The position numbers and the translations under genes were made by a program. Positions 63,033 to 64,000 of a DNA stretch of 64,000 nt are shown here, one piece after another (the stretch's first letter is position 1; the number at the start of each line of letters is the position of its first letter). The DNA is from Acidocella sp. GTDB lineage: Bacteria > Pseudomonadota > Alphaproteobacteria > Acetobacterales > Acetobacteraceae. The notes beneath the pieces are model-generated. The model made no database searches. It worked only from the letters and a program-made list of their open reading frames with translations, and was not told the DNA's origin. The stretch is from contig JARLIK010000023.1 of the NCBI GenBank assembly GCA_031291755.1, positions 1 through 64,000 on the forward strand, given 5' to 3'.

Positions 63033-63895
63033 TCCAGCAACCCTTCCTGGCCAAACAGACCGCGCGGCCGCGCGACCAGCATGATGCCCATGATCACGTA
63101 GATAATAACTTCGGTGGCTGCCGGGTAAACCGCTGCCGTTACACCGCTGGCAACACCGATGATCAGCCCGCCGACCAGACTGCCCAGCAGACTACCAACA
63201 CCACCCACCACAATGGCCACAAAACTTGGCATGATCAACTCATCGCCCATGGTGGGCGTCAGCCCAATTTGTCCCGCCGCCAAAATACCGGCAAGGCCCG
63301 CGAACATGATGCCAAGCACAAAATTAGCTGAGCGCAGCAGGTAAATATTCACCCCCACCGCCGCAATGGTCTCCAGATCGGAATTGCCGGCGCGAATGCG
63401 AATGCCCAACCGGGTGAAGCGCAAAATAGCAAACAAGCCGGTGGTCGAAATAATCGCCAGTGCGACTACGAACAACCGGTAGCCGGTAAGGAAAAAATAC
63501 ACCTGGCTCAATGGCTGATTCAGAAAATCCGGTATTGCCAGCGGCACACCCTGCGCTCCCCAGATGGTGCGCAACAAATCTTGAATGATCAGCGCCAAAC
63601 CAAATGTCGCCAGCAATGAATACAGCGGATCCCGCAGATATAACCGCCGGACGATCAATTGCTCAACCACATAGCCAACCCCGCCAGCCAGGATCGGCGC
63701 AATGATCAACGCCCCCCAGAACCCGACATAAGGTACCAGCGTGTAGGCAAAATACGCGGCCATGGCCATGAAGCCGCCATGGGCGAAATTGATCACCCCG
63801 TTGAGGCCCAATATCAGCGACAGTCCAACCGCCATCAGCGCGTAGAACGCGCCCTGGATCAGCCCGTTAAAGGCGTTGAATAATATAACCAGCAC
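63029..63895 (-). CDS. livH: branched-chain amino-acid ABC transporter permease LivH
   Basis: A 288-residue permease with about eight hydrophobic segments: NAFNGLIQGAFYALMAVGLS, GLNGVINFAHGGFMAMAAY, ATFGLALIIQDLLRTIWG, FTRLGIRIRAGNSDLETIAAV, IVVGGVGSLLGSLVGG. A GTG at 63928 also opens the frame but falls inside an intrinsic-terminator stem; GGAG nine bases before GTG 63895 fits better, and I use that start. The gene overlaps livM by 4 bp. Confidence 0.88.
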   Translation of the reverse strand: MLVILFNAFNGLIQGAFYALMAVGLSLILGLNGVINFAHGGFMAMAAYFAYTLVPYVGFWGALIIAPILAGGVGYVVEQLIVRRLYLRDPLYSLLATFGLALIIQDLLRTIWGAQGVPLAIPDFLNQPLSQVYFFLTGYRLFVVALAIISTTGLFAILRFTRLGIRIRAGNSDLETIAAVGVNIYLLRSANFVLGIMFAGLAGILAAGQIGLTPTMGDELIMPSFVAIVVGGVGSLLGSLVGGLIIGVASGVTAAVYPAATEVIIYVIMGIMLVARPRGLFGQEGLLE

Positions 63896-63910
63896 TACCA
63901 AAGTCTCCGC

Positions 63911-63942
63911 TAAAAAATTCCGCCGCACAATGGCGGCGGAAT
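63911..63942 (-). terminator. intrinsic terminator between an upstream gene and livH
   Basis: On the minus strand ATTCCGCCGC, six bases, GCGGCGGAAT, then TTTTTT. It lies 16 bp upstream of the livH start. An open frame ending at TGA 63953-63955 (only its last 15 codons visible) stands just upstream. The hairpin may therefore let only part of the upstream transcript continue into livHMGF. Confidence 0.75.
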
Positions 63943-64000
63943 CGTCTCATAGTCAGTCGTCGTGCCTCAGGCTGGGTGGGTCATCGAGCATCCGGCTTCT

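Overview
The window looks like chromosome of an alphaproteobacterium, most likely an Acetobacteraceae (Acidocella/Acidiphilium-like) species. The reasons are the hisZ-purA pair, an aroK-aroB gene fusion, the moderately high GC with frequent TTG/GTG starts behind good Shine-Dalgarno sites, and the mix of molybdo-flavoenzyme, DUF3422 and DUF1800/DUF1501 genes. This placement is an inference from gene content and was not tested by a search.

Layout. 0-5.2 kb: SDR and nitroreductase (minus strand), a GNAT acetyltransferase, hisZ, purA and a second SDR (plus strand). 5.2-9.0 kb: a minus-strand molybdenum hydroxylase operon (CoxS-, CoxL- and CoxM-like; the large chain is form II). 9.1-13.1 kb: GtrA-like protein and glycosyltransferase, xerD, and the bifunctional AroKB. 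13.1-19.8 kb: MaoC hydratase, DUF3422 protein, MFS exporter, an orphan TctC-type binding protein, a lytic transglycosylase with SPOR domain, and a small lipoprotein. 19.8-21.5 kb: a KpsMT/Wzm-Wzt polysaccharide ABC exporter. 21.6-24.1 kb: aldo/keto reductase, hydrolase and PaiB-like flavoprotein. 24.1-27.9 kb: valine catabolism (mmsA, acyl-CoA dehydrogenase, mmsB), interrupted by a striking five-hairpin element. 28.0-30.9 kb: a compact type III polyketide synthase / methyltransferase / FAD oxidoreductase operon. 31.0-34.3 kb: a TPR sulfotransferase and a TPR glycosyltransferase-like protein, joined through a tandem start-site duplication.

34.3-39.0 kb: an extradiol dioxygenase, then an unusual pair of convergent roadblock/LC7-protoglobin modules, then an ABC-F ATPase. 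One module is fused into a single gene and has lost the haem-ligand histidine; the other is two genes and keeps it. 39.1-50.0 kb: a catabolic island-like block (LacI regulator, SDR, NitT/TauT-type ABC importer with two permeases, a fused E1 dehydrogenase, MFS importer, SDR, VOC protein) that ends beside a tRNA-Ser(GCU). 50.5-50.65 kb: a candidate small RNA of the MmgR (alpha-r8) type, with a UUUCCUCCCU motif, a terminator and TGC-rich repeats over its promoter. 50.65-55.0 kb: an N-formylglutamate amidohydrolase and a surface-polysaccharide set (flippase, GT2, TupA-like ATP-grasp). 55.0-64.0 kb: fusA, a DUF1800/DUF1501 secreted-protein pair, a DUF1345 membrane protein, and a branched-chain amino-acid ABC cassette livHMGF running off the right edge.

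The most interesting objects are the duplicated roadblock/globin locus, the MmgR-like RNA with its putative operators, the compensatory-hairpin element in the valine operon, and the type III PKS operon.
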